Shown one piece after another: positions 12,709 to 24,600 of a stretch of 64,000 bases of DNA (within the stretch, counting starts at the first letter, position 1; every line of letters starts with the position of its first letter). Below the pieces are notes generated by a model. That model made no database searches, was not told where the DNA came from, and saw only the letters and a program-made list of their open reading frames with translations. The position numbers and the translations under genes are program-made. This DNA comes from Apostichopus japonicus (lineage: Eukaryota; Echinodermata; Holothuroidea; Aspidochirotida; Stichopodidae): NCBI RefSeq assembly GCF_037975245.1, contig NC_092570.1:17461918-17525917 (forward strand), read 5' to 3'.

Positions 12709-12834
12709 GGAAAAGAGGAGAGAAAAAAAGAGAAGAAAAAGGGAAAAGGAGGGGGGAAAAAAGAAAAGGAGGAGAGGAAGGAAGGGAAAAGAAAAAGAAA
12801 AAAAAGAGAAAAAGGAGAAAAGGGGGGGAGTAGA
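12709..12834 (+). repeat. Polypurine (GA-rich) tract
   Basis: About 125 bp consist almost only of A and G on the plus strand, just inside the left end of the 1.95-kb element. The Lys/Arg/Glu-rich and Pro/Phe-rich ORFs across it come from this composition and are not genes. Such asymmetric tracts can form triplex DNA and often slip during replication. Confidence 0.85.
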
Positions 12835-13254
12835 AGATAGCCAAGACCTCGGGAAGAGAAAGAGGAACAGCCATAGTTAAAGCGCTGATCCCTACTATAT
12901 ACACAGGGTAGCCAGTGACAGATCAAGGATTACGGAGGGGGTGTGCGCCTTACCCTACCCCTTACACCGACAACTCCATTTTTGACGTTTCCATTTTTCC
13001 TCTCTCACTAATGTATCTATATAAATACTATATATGGTCTATCATAACGCGTGTGTGTGTATGGACGCCTTAAACAATTGTACAATTGTGCTATATGGAA
13101 CCAACTGTGGCTGGCCTTGAACTCGACCGAGTCGTCGGGGAACATGACGCATTTCGGGAAGGGGCGACCGCCCCCCCCCCCGAGCAAATTTTCTTTATGA
13201 CATCGCTAGTAATTTCAAAATAGACAATGCTTAGATGCAACTTACAAGGCCTGG

Positions 13255-13405
13255 GAAGTGTCATTTCCAGCGATCTGGGAGGCATTTTCGGCCAAAAATT
13301 TTATTGTACCCTTCGCGCCAACTCATGGTGGCGCTTCGCTTAGATAGTTTGCCTACTGGCTTCGCCCCTCCCTTGGCAATTATTCGCTACACGCCTTTTC
13401 GAATT
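13255..13405 (+). repeat. Dispersed repeat, copy 2 of the local family
   Basis: From GGAAGTGTCATTTCCAGCGA through GCGCCAACTCATGGTGGCGC to the TAGATAGT boundary this aligns with the copy near 14470. After TAGATAGT it runs into a different tail (TTGCCTACTGGCTTCGCCCC). It lies inside the 1.95-kb inverted-repeat element. Confidence 0.7.
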
Positions 13406-14464
13406 TGTAAAGCAAAGAGCATATATAACATCATATCAGTGAGCATTGAAATGCATGTTCCAGGATGAACAGCCCCAAAAACTGTCTATGTGTGTAGTCA
13501 AAGGCGTAGGAGCCCAATTGGATTTGGGGGCTGTAATGACTTGCCCGAAGAAAAAAAAGCCAAAATTTTTCGCGCGCGAATCGCGCGTTCAACATATCGA
13601 TGCCAATATCATATAAACAAGCATCGGTCATTACATCGCATGCCATCGTTTACCGTACGGTCCGTGAAAGTTGCACAGTATCCCGCCGGATGCTAATGTA
13701 AACAACCAAATGTCTTATGTAGATGGAGAAAAAGCATACAGATCCATTTATGTCAAAACTCTCTTTTACAGTAGTAATATCGGCCAAGCTTAGAACTTTA
13801 TTTTAATTACTAGGAGATCATTTTTAAGCTATTCATTGCTATTTATTTTTCTTTCAGTAGGTGCCAGAAAAAAATGGGGAAAATTTGGTTGCGGGGGGGG
13901 GGGGGGGGCTGCAGCCCCCGCCTCCTACGGGACCTACGCCTATGTGTGTAGTGTTCGGTTTCGATATACCTGATATCGGAAATATCTGCTATTTTTCATT
14001 TCATTTCCTTTTTATAATAGCCATTATAAGAGTTTTAATATTTGTACACCAATAAATTAACTCTGTCTGAATTTTCGAAAATTTCCTGACCAACATTCTT
14101 CATCATACTTTCCTCTACTCGTGCAATTTTGACCTGTCTGTTAGGGGTTGAAGGAGGTTTTTCTATATTGGTTGTCCATGATTGAATTTTGTGCAACATT
14201 ATGGGTATGTTCTGAAGTGATTTTATTCACGAGAAATGTGAATTTTCAAATTCTCAACAAATAATGGGCTTAAAACCTGGAAAAGTGGGGCTTTCGGATA
14301 TCATGGGCCGTGACGTAGAATCACCTACAAAAGCAATGATCCATAGGACATGCAATGAGGTCGAACATGATGTGTGACTGGTGACAATCTTCAAAAAGGT
14401 TATGGATGGAAAAAACTTTTGGGAAATACTGCGGTTCTCAGGCAAAAGTGTACATCTGGTTGGT

Positions 14465-14600
14465 CATTTTCAAGCCCGAGAAGTGCCATTTCCGGTGATC
14501 TGGGGGGTATCAAAACCAGAAATTTTCTTGTACGCTCCGCGCCAACCGATGGTGGCGCTCCGCTTAGATAGTAATTCGCGCCCCCCGGGTTAGAAAATCC
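14465..14600 (+). repeat. Dispersed repeat, copy 3 of the local family
   Basis: It contains GAAGTGCCATTTCCGGTGAT, then GCGCCAACCGATGGTGGCGC and TAGATAGT, followed by the GC-rich right end of the 1.95-kb element. It is closer in sequence to copy 1 than to copy 2 through the GGTGGCGCTCCGCTTAG core. Confidence 0.7.
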
Positions 14601-15644
14601 TGGATACGCGCCTGTATATTGTAGTCTTTGTAGATAACCTGGCATGTACAATATTTGCAAAATATGGTCACTGCAAGTCCCAGGCAATTTTGGGAAGATC
14701 TTCTACGACAGCCTAGATTTGGCTTTCATTGTCAAAAAGCATTAATTTAGCTGATTTGCTACAGGCCTGTATAACCATTTCGGTCGATCATCACCATAAT
14801 TACTCTTGTGGAGGGGGGGGGGGCGTAGATATCTAGAATGCTTAATCCGTTCTTTTATTTATTGTAATAATTGAATCCAAATATGTCCTTCATCGAAGGA
14901 TGTCAAACTTGGTGTTATTTGAGATCACCACAAGTCAAAGTCTGCAGGCAACATTGTAGACATCATCCCAAAAGTAAAGCGTGAATGAACCTTAGACGTG
15001 TGCAGTAACCATAGAAATGGAGGGGTTTTTCTTGGCAGTAACTAAGAACCAGTGTCGATTACTTGAGATCATTTAGTTTTACGCTACATGTAGCAAGAAA
15101 TCACTAAGCCCTAATGACAAGAAATATTTTGAGAAATTGTTTCCTTACTCTAGATACTTCCTTATTAAAAACAATATCCTTACCATGTAAGATTCAGAAT
15201 ACTAGAATGTTTATAAACAGACAAATTTCTGATAGTATATACTCTTGGAAGCGCTACGGAATTCGAGTTTCATTTATAACCATACACTGCCCACACGAAC
15301 GTGAATAAATAGTTCTCATAATTGTTTACAAAATATCAAGAAACAAATGCATTCAAATGTGATCTATGGTTTGTATATTATTTTTTAGTGATATTTTAAC
15401 AGAATATGTTACAGTAGTTTTCACAGTAACATTGGGAAATACGTACGGAAAATTGTTGCTACCAAAATATCCCCCTTTCTTTGGATTCGTCAATCAAAGG
15501 TCAAAAGGTCATACTAATTCCAACCATGCATGCTTCTTACTGATGAACAGTATTTTGTAGTCGTACGTTCAGTGTGTGGAAAGAGCCGGCATACATGTCG
15601 TTCATTATTTCTGTGTTTCTGTCCTTTTCGGCCTCTTTTCTTCA

Positions 15645-18600
15645 ATGACCAAAAGAGACGGGGAAATATCAGTGAGGACGGCTCACTATGATCGAACTGG
15701 GGCTGTGTCCAAGAGATCGCCTACTCGTAATGAGCTACTGGAATGCGGTTCGAGTCCATCTAAACAGAATCACATCCATCAACGTTACTCACAGACACAG
15801 ACCAGCGCTAACGATGGCAGTTTCAACATGTATCGTGACTCCCGTTCGGCCCCAAATTCAGTGCCTGGGTCTGCATCGGGATCAAGGGCCAATTCAAGGC
15901 CAGGGTCAAGGCTGCAATCAAGATGCAATAGCCAAGAGTCGATTATTGACCTATTCGACTCAATGTCCTTGAAATATGGACAGAATCTGTAAGTTGGAAT
16001 ATTGTCACTGTCCGTTTTGTAGTTCAGCAATATAGGGAGTGAGTGCATACTTTACAAGAGCAATCGTCCGACTAGAATTTTACCGACCAAAGTTTGGTAC
16101 CTATAATTTCGAAACGAGCCCTTTACATTTAAAATCTGTTTTGACCTATGAAAGCAATATATTTCAGATAATGAGTTAACCTTCACGGGAAGAGGTTTCG
16201 ATTAGATAACGATATCCAAATTTCATGCGTAAACCGCCCACCCTAATTGTAGGCCTAATGTTATCAGTATCTCGTACTTATCTGTACTTAGGCCTAGTCC
16301 AAACCGCCTATGAACCGCTACATGTGGCGGTTACTAGAATCGACTCAACCACTGCGAATGAATATTTGTTTGGACAATATCAATGAAAACCTATTCCCGT
16401 TTTGGTCACGATTATTATTGTTGATATTGGTTATGTTGATCCATGATAGTTATTGACAATTTCCATTGACATTGAACAATTCAATTCATTGATTGTTGTT
16501 GCCACCATAAAACTATACACTGTGCCGTAACTGTGCGTAGGTCAACCAATGTTGTTCATCAAACAAGTTAAATGCCTAGATATATGCAGAATCCAATTAA
16601 ATAATAAGTCAACCAGTACTCTACCAATGCTTTTTGTAGTAGTCCACCATGCTTACAGTAAAATTCATAATGTGTGATGAAGTTATAATACAACACCATG
16701 ACTATCGTTGAGCAACATTACCAATATCCACCATAGTTATCATGACCACAACGAGAATCTGTGTCTAGGAACAAAAGAAGGGGAGAGGGAGAGGAAAAAT
16801 GCTTTCTCTGCTACTATTACTACACTAATATACAGGTTACTGGCATCTCATATCATGTCATATCATTACTAGCACCCCAGAGGAGGATGCTTGTTAGGGG
16901 TTGCCAATAATGGTATGAGAATCTAGCAAAAAGTTGTTTAAAATACTGACGTTATTGTTGTGCAAGCAACTTTTGCTAAATAATGTTGCCAAAGAACATG
17001 CAATCAATGCTTTCTCTGTCGATGTAACATGAATCGGTGCTTTGCGCTATCGATAGTACTACAGTAGCCTAATCACTTTCAATGATCTATGCTTTAGTTT
17101 AGATAGCGGACCAACCCGCTATTGATGACACAAGCTAACAGTGTTCCACACTATCAATGAATATCACTGTTTATGCCCCTACCTGTGGATAGTTCACATT
17201 CTCGGTGGTCTTCATCCATGTGTAACAGGGTGGCCAGGATGCAAAATACTCCAATATAATACAATATAATTACAGAGGAAAGAAACAATAGGAAAACAAT
17301 GGTAAAACTTCTTAAATAAATTACACTTTACCTTAAATCTGTTAGTAAAATGAACCCAAACTACTAACACAATTGTTCAGAGGTCACTGAATGAGGAATT
17401 CATAAGTAGACAATAATAAGGGGGTTCCCCTAGTTAATACCCTCTGCGCATGCCCAGACATTGTATAGCAACCGGCGCTCGACCTTACTTACGTCCACGT
17501 TCATCCACAACAGTTTTAATTGACTTTTAGAGCGGTTGCAATAATTCTGGTTAAACACGTAATTTTGCATCCAGAAAACACACATGTCATAAATTAACCT
17601 TGAAGCACCTTAGCACTGGAATTATCATAGGAATAACTAATGTAAAGGCAGAATTCATAATGAAATATATAACAAACAGTACAATGTTTCAGTGGCTACA
17701 AGTGCAGGCGATCGTCTCCTCATGGACTATACTAACATGCACACTTATAACATTAGGCCTGCTAATAGCGTTCAAGAATTTCTATGGTTAGAGGCTGAAA
17801 GGCAGGAACACAGTTAACGCTATGATTTAATGGAATGCAGATTGGAGGGGGTAGGGGGCAGAGAGATGAGTATAAGTATGAGTATAAACAATATCTCCCA
17901 GCATCAGATTCAAGCTTGTGGAATTTTGCTGTTGAATGTCACAATGCTTTAATTATTGATCTTGAAGCTTCAGAAGAAACTTAGTACAGTAAGTGAAATA
18001 GAGATTATCGAGCAGTATCAATAAACTTTGTAAAAGAACTAGTTTTAGGTTAGTCAATGAAACTAAGAGGAAAATAATATTCTAAATATCCTATTCAAAT
18101 TTGTATTCAGTTCCTAATATACATCATATTTTATCCACAAGTCACAAGTTTGACCAATTTCCCTTACTGTATCTGTGGGTAAAAAACAACTGTACACAGT
18201 GTATTAAAAGATTCGTCACACAGTACAGTGCTACTGTACCATGTATTGTCCATTCAGTAGTCCTGGGATAAATAAGTGTTCAAAGTTTGTGAAGTACTTT
18301 TGAAGGCTCACAAGTCACAAGTGTACTCTGATAAAATACTGTGATTCCTGTGTTTTAAAAAAAAGAATATATTTGGACTTGTGTGGTAACTTGGGACCAT
18401 TTTCCTACCACAATTGCACAGCACTTAATAAATGTTGTAAGGGTGTGAGTTGTGCTGTAAATTTCTTGAAAAGCCTTTTACAGTTTCCTACAAACCAGTT
18501 CCTACATGAAAGGGAATTTCCATTGTACTCATTTTAACATGCGACTATTTCTGTACAACAATTAGACTGAGCAGTTTTCATTCTTTTTCAGAGTGATATA

Positions 18601-21600
18601 AATAGAAACAGTATGTAACTGAAGATTTGTTCCTCTTTATGCTAATGGATATTTATACACAATATAAAGACACATTTGAGATTGTTGCATCATACAGCAC
18701 TCTACTGTGTGTCTGCACATAATGTAGACATTGTGTACTATATCTTATCCAGTACTACTTTACATTGTGTGTGTACTACTGTACTTCCTACATGATTTGC
18801 TCTGGATACAAGTTTGTACTGTACAAACGAATTGAAAAAGGAACTGATGAAACTCACATCCTCAAATTTTAAACTGTACAGTACAGTCAGTTCAGTATAC
18901 AGAGTAAGCACAGACAAACCAGCAAAACCTTTAAAACCTATAAAAAAAAAAACTTAATTTCAAATAACAGCTCTTTTATCTTTCAAAAATACTCTTTATA
19001 ATCTTTAAAAACCTTTAAACTTTTATTTTTATCATTTTTTTTTTTTTTTTAAGATTCAGTAATATTGTAGAAATATTGTATTCAGTCATGCTAACCATTG
19101 GCCATTCAGTTTTTGTAGAAAGCCAGACATGATTCATAACGACTAACAAAGAACAGTTAATGTAAGTCAGGTATTTTAAATAAGGGCCACGCAGATCATG
19201 TAACGTAGAATTATATATTATGATATTTTGTTGAAGAGCTGCTGGGAGGTCTGTACAGTACTTAAGCTCTTTAAAGTATAGCACAGTACAGTACAATCCA
19301 GTACTTCTGTTTGATGAGAGTCACATAAGTTGATCCTTTTCCAGTATGTATCATGTACATACTGTATATGTGTATGTTCAGATTGGAGCATAGTTAGAGT
19401 AATTCAAAATATAACTTTTAAGATGCTGACAGCGTTTGCTAGTCCGGGTGAAACCGAGCCCCCTCTTGTTACTTATTGATAACCTCTCTATTTCATTGGA
19501 ACAATCATGCTCGAATCCATGTGAACACCATGTGGGTCACAGTCTAATTTCCTGGGAATTTTTTTTCGTTTTTTGGCATCATAGAACATGTTGTTCAAAA
19601 AAGAAGAATGAAAAAAAAAAAACAGAAGTCTGCAGTGATCAGAGTGAAAACAATTTACTGTAAGAAAGAAAACATAAAATCTGAACTATAGTATGTAAAT
19701 TATGTCTTTCATGTACCAGGTCTTTTCAGATACTGAGGTGGGGAGTGGGAGAGGGAGGGGGGGGTAGGCTGGTAGGAAAGAGATGGGAGAAGCTGGCACA
19801 TGACAACTACAGCCCACCATTGTACAGTTCTGCTGCTGAATAAGTGGAGTTGGTTCCTATGTTTCTGCCAAGAAAGTTTGTGCCAACTGTAGACTAGTGT
19901 TCTGTTTTTATACAAATATATGAGCAGATGAATTATGAATTATAATCAGGAAATACTGTGCATCCTGTTTATTGTGTACATTGTGCTAAAATGATATTAA
20001 AAAAAAAAAAAAATTGAACACTTAACGTTACCTTTTGCAAAAGAGGATATTACCTGATAGGTTTGTCCATAGCATTCAGGGAAAATTCTAAAAGATTTAG
20101 TTAAGATGAGTTATGGGCGTGGAAGCAAAGTAAAACTCACTCAAAGCCACAGTGTGAGTAAAATCACACAATCTTGATGGTTTTTCTCTTTTTTGGCAAA
20201 ATGTTTGGCCCGTGTACAAAGATGGAGGGAATTCCAAATGCAAACTTATAAATGCAAATATTGCCTTTGTTTAACGTTCCTCCTTCAAAACATCACTCAA
20301 GAAATGCTTGGCTTTCAGTTAAATCCATGACTGGGCACACTGTTTTTCAACATCAATGTACATGGAGGTAGAGACATTTGTTCCTTCATGTGTGTTTGAT
20401 ATGTATGTTTCAGAAAAGAACCATATCCACCCCCCCCCCCACTCTGGAAGTATACAAAGACCGGGTTTGGGTTTGTTTACCTACAGTACCTGAAGATATT
20501 TCATATTTTTAATCTCTACAAATTGGCCAAAATTTTGGCAAAGTACATAGAATCTTCGTCATTTGGTGAGTTTATATACTTCAGTTAGTGATCATTCATG
20601 TTTACAAATGACTAAAATAAACATCAAAGATAGATATCAGGTTGAATGTGTTTTAGAATGGTGTGCCTAACGAGGGTTTAAAGTACTGTGCAGTTAAAGG
20701 GTGTGAAGACTCGCGCAAAAAGAAACGTCTAATGCCGGTAATCTGACCTAGTTTCGAATAAGGTGTAACAGAAGTGTTAGACACCACCATTGATCCCAGA
20801 AAATACACACACAGCTTGCTACCGTCGGTAATTAGACACTAGTGTACAGTCAGTACATACAGCTGAGGTCGATACCCACAGCACAGTATACAAATGATAC
20901 AGCGATGGACATCTCAGGCCCAGCTAAAGATAACAAGGTATCACGTTTCATTACTGTTTGCATTTTGTAGCGACACGAACAAAAAATGTTACTTGCAAGC
21001 AACAGAAAATTCACTTTTTCAGATGGCCGCACACGGTTTGGGGCAAGTCTTTCATGCCTTTAATGTTGCAAAATATAATATGGCTTTACAGTATGTTCAT
21101 TAGGAATCATATATATTGGCTTCGGTCAGCTTGCGAGTCTACAAGCCTCCATGGCTTCTTTCGCGAGTTCCTGCTTGCGGGAAGATCACATATACATACA
21201 TACATACATACATATAAAGGTGGCAGCTTGTAACAACGTATGTCTATAAATCAGCTGTATATTATTATACAGTAGTTTGACATTGAAGTTACAGCTTTAT
21301 AAAAAACAATGTTGACAAGTTCTACCTTTGATATCAGTAGATCTGAGCTTTTAAAATTTAATAGGGGTACCTCTTCATCTCCTTGCATTCTGCTGGTAGT
21401 GGAATGTGGATAAATAATATTATTTTACAGAGGCCTTGACCTTTGACCTCTCGGTTAATATCCCCAGGAAAAATACAATGGCTTAATCATGCCATACATG
21501 TGTCTGTCATAACAATTTGTCTGGGATTAGCTATTAACAGGCTCCACTGTTAAAAATTTCCTAGTTTAACAACAGAATATGTTTGCGTCAATGGTAACCA

Positions 21601-24600
21601 TACAGTATGGTGGTGACTTAAGTTTTCAGGCTCCTAAATCATTTTAACTATCCATTGAATTAGCACATGTATGATATTTGAAAGCTTTTCAGTTATGGTT
21701 AACCTTTGAAAGTTCCACATAGGAGTGAAAAATATCAGAGTTTAGCTTGGTGGTTTTGTGTAATTCACAAACGGTGCATTAAATTGGACACCCAAGACAG
21801 TTAATATACATGTACAGTTTTTGGTTCTGTTTATTTTTACTTAAAATCTACTACCATGTAGAGGAATTTTAGTGCTAAAACATCTGTTTTGAGTTTGTTG
21901 CAGGACAAGAATCACATATAAAAGTTGCATAGACAGTATACTGAATATATATCAATATAGGTATTCAAGAAGAACATGATCAGGGAACAATTTATTCAGT
22001 AGCGCATCCTAAAATGCTATGCAAAGTGGACAAATTGCTATACAAGTGCAAGGATAGTATACAGTAGTGAAATAGTGAGTCTTTGCACTGTATAGGAAAC
22101 AGTCTTTTATACAGTATGAGAAGAAACTTGAGAGCCTTCAAAAAGAGCTACAAAAACTTGGAACACTAAATAAATTATAAATAATTCCCTGAAATTGATA
22201 ATTATCCTCTAGACTCGACAACAACAAAAAGAAAGTTTGCAAAATATAAAGTGATGAAAGAACAAAGTGGCTATTCTTACGACTGTTCGTAAGAATAATT
22301 TCCGATTACGCATGCGCAGTTGCTATTTTTATGACAGGAGTACTATTTTTACGACCAGGAGTAACAATAATTTCTGGTTAGGGTTAGTGTTAGGGTTAGG
22401 ATTGGGGTTTAGGGTTAAAGTTAGGGTTAGGGTTACCCCTACTACATGCGCAGTTGCTTTATTTACTTTACTGCGCTTGAATTCGCCTTTGTCGTAAGAA
22501 TAGTTTATAAATAATTGTTACGACTAGTCGTAAGAATAGCCACGGCCATGAAAGAAAGATTGATAAGGAAATATAATATTATACAGTACTGTACTGTTTA
22601 TATTGCAACTGCAGGGCTGCCAATAAGTAAAATACATTTCCTAATCCCCCCCCCCCCCACAAAAAAAAACAAAAAACAATCCTATTAAGTATAAAAGGAA
22701 AAAGCTTGTATGATGAAACATTTAGGGCTGACCGTTATAAACCAGCAATAATCATTTAATCCTATTTTTACCCGCATTAACAATACAATGGTGGCCAAAA
22801 GGGGGGAATCCCTCTACTGTTTGATGGATTCTATCATGAATATGTGCCAAGAAAAAGGAAATCTTATTTGTGTTTTTCCATTTTGTTTTGTATTGCATTT
22901 TTGGAATAGACAGACAACTGGTGATGGTATGTGCCATAGACCAGTGGCGATGGTCTGTGCCATAGACCTACAGAGGCGATGGTCTGTGCAATAGACTATT
23001 TATTTAGTCTAGACTAGTCAACTTTAATTGTTGAATCTTTGCTATTGAAAGAATCATTTCTAAGTGGTATAGAAATACATTAAAACCTAGACTGGTAGTA
23101 ATGTTGGTTAGCAACAGTCTACAACAAAACAAATTGATGTTTGGGCCTCCCTTAACTCATGAATTCACTCAGCGAGACCTTTAGATGCTATGTATGTACT
23201 GTACTTGCTGTAATTACAGTATGACATTAACTGATATTTGCACAGTGAAAGTTTTAATTTCCCCTTCATTGCTACCTCGGAATGCTAAGCATATTAAATA
23301 GCTAGTGGTACAACAGAGGGTTGCTGTACATTCTAATGTCTAGGCACTGATCTTTAATGCGGATTAAAAAGCCCCATGCAGAAACTGTTGAGAACACTCT
23401 CTATTATGCTTTTACTGAAATAGCGAGATATATAACCCAGCACAATGGACTCATTTTTTGCTTTATTCTCAACCTAAACCCAGTAACATCTTTCCCTTGT
23501 TACTACAGACCTCAAACTATGTACAATTTACACTCTAACCCAACAAGAACAAGAACATCAACACCTCTACAGAAAATACTTTTAAAAGAGGTTGGGTTGG
23601 GTTATTGCTCTTTGTTTTATCAACTAGTACAGTAATTGAGCTTATATATGTTACTGTATGTACATCCTGTTATTAGACAAAAACATAGTGTGCATTAAAT
23701 TAACTCCTTTTAATGAACAGTCTCTAAAAATGTGGCTAGCTTTTTCTTGTTTACGTCACTTGATAGGAATATTACTTCCTCTTTTCACATTAGCTGACAG
23801 TTCGTTGATAGTACAGTGAGTGCATGGCACGCTATTGTTATTATAAACAGTGGAGGTTTGATTGCGTGCTTAGATATTTCACATACAATCTTAGAAAGAA
23901 AAACTAACTTGTTTACATGACAACCAAACCAAATGCATCACTGAGGTTGATGTACATTAATTCACTGTATGTTGGGCATAAATTGTTTACATCATGCATG
24001 TTGGGAAACTCTCAGTAGGACAAAGGTCAAGATTCATTGAGAATTCCTGTGAAACCCAGTGAACTGCCTTATTCTGTGGATGTACTGTATAGTTCTATAA
24101 ATGACACTTTGTTCAAAGGGTATGATTGACATGAACAGACATGCATTATTCATTATGTAGGAGGAGCTTAGAGTAAACAATCAGGTAATCTTCATTGTTG
24201 CAACAGGTGAAATAAATCTTGTTTGAGTTGAATTTGTCCCTTGTTGTTCACATGGGATTCACATGTCTAAGTATAGCAAGTTGGTTTGGTGTAACATGAC
24301 AACTTCCAGTTGAAGGTGAAGGACGTTTAAACTTGTCACATGTTGGGTCTGCCCTAAGCATTGCAGATATGGTAACAGTGTTGTACTGTACTTATCTGTG
24401 TTAAGCTCATCACAGATTCTCATATATATGGAATCTAGTAGATTCTTTGGCTGCATTTAGTCTCTAGAAGGTAAGATAAGAGATTGCATAGATAAAATTT
24501 ACAAATCACTTTATGGCTTAATATTCGAATTAAATGGGTTTTTAGGTGCCTTTATATCAGTGGTTTGATTTCTCAGCCATAATTAGTTGCTCTCTGTAAC

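Larger units (their letters stand above)
12662..14614. mobile_element. 1.95-kb DNA element with 16-bp TIRs and TATAT target duplication
   Basis: The left end is CAGGTGCGTATCCAGG (12662-12677). The right end is CCTGGATACGCGCCTG (14599-14614). They are inverted repeats matching at 15 of 16 bases. TATAT flanks both sides (12657-12661 and 14615-14619), consistent with a 5-bp target duplication. A GCGCCCCCCGGGT motif lies just inside both ends in direct orientation. The interior carries a polypurine tract and two copies of the local GGTGGCGC repeat module, but no transposase frame. It could be one non-autonomous element, or two repeat ends that happen to lie inverted. Confidence 0.6.
11460..15644. 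other. Divergent intergenic region between the MYND gene and Mondo
   Basis: It separates two divergently transcribed genes and presumably contains both promoters. It is dominated by repeats: a minus-strand repeat copy at 12017-12145, a GC-rich block at 12499-12590 with inverted GCCGGTCGG / CCGACCGGC words, and a 1.95-kb inverted-repeat element at 12662-14614. The stretch 14620-15560 holds a G-run near 14812 and no gene I can recognise. Confidence 0.6.

Noticed and set aside
12413-12926. Lys/Arg-rich and Pro/Phe-rich ORFs
   Set aside because: They arise from the polypurine tract and the GC-rich end of a transposon.
22267-22497. 76-aa ORF with GLVLGLGLGFRVKVRVRV
   Set aside because: It is a translation of TTAGGG-like repeats inside a MITE.
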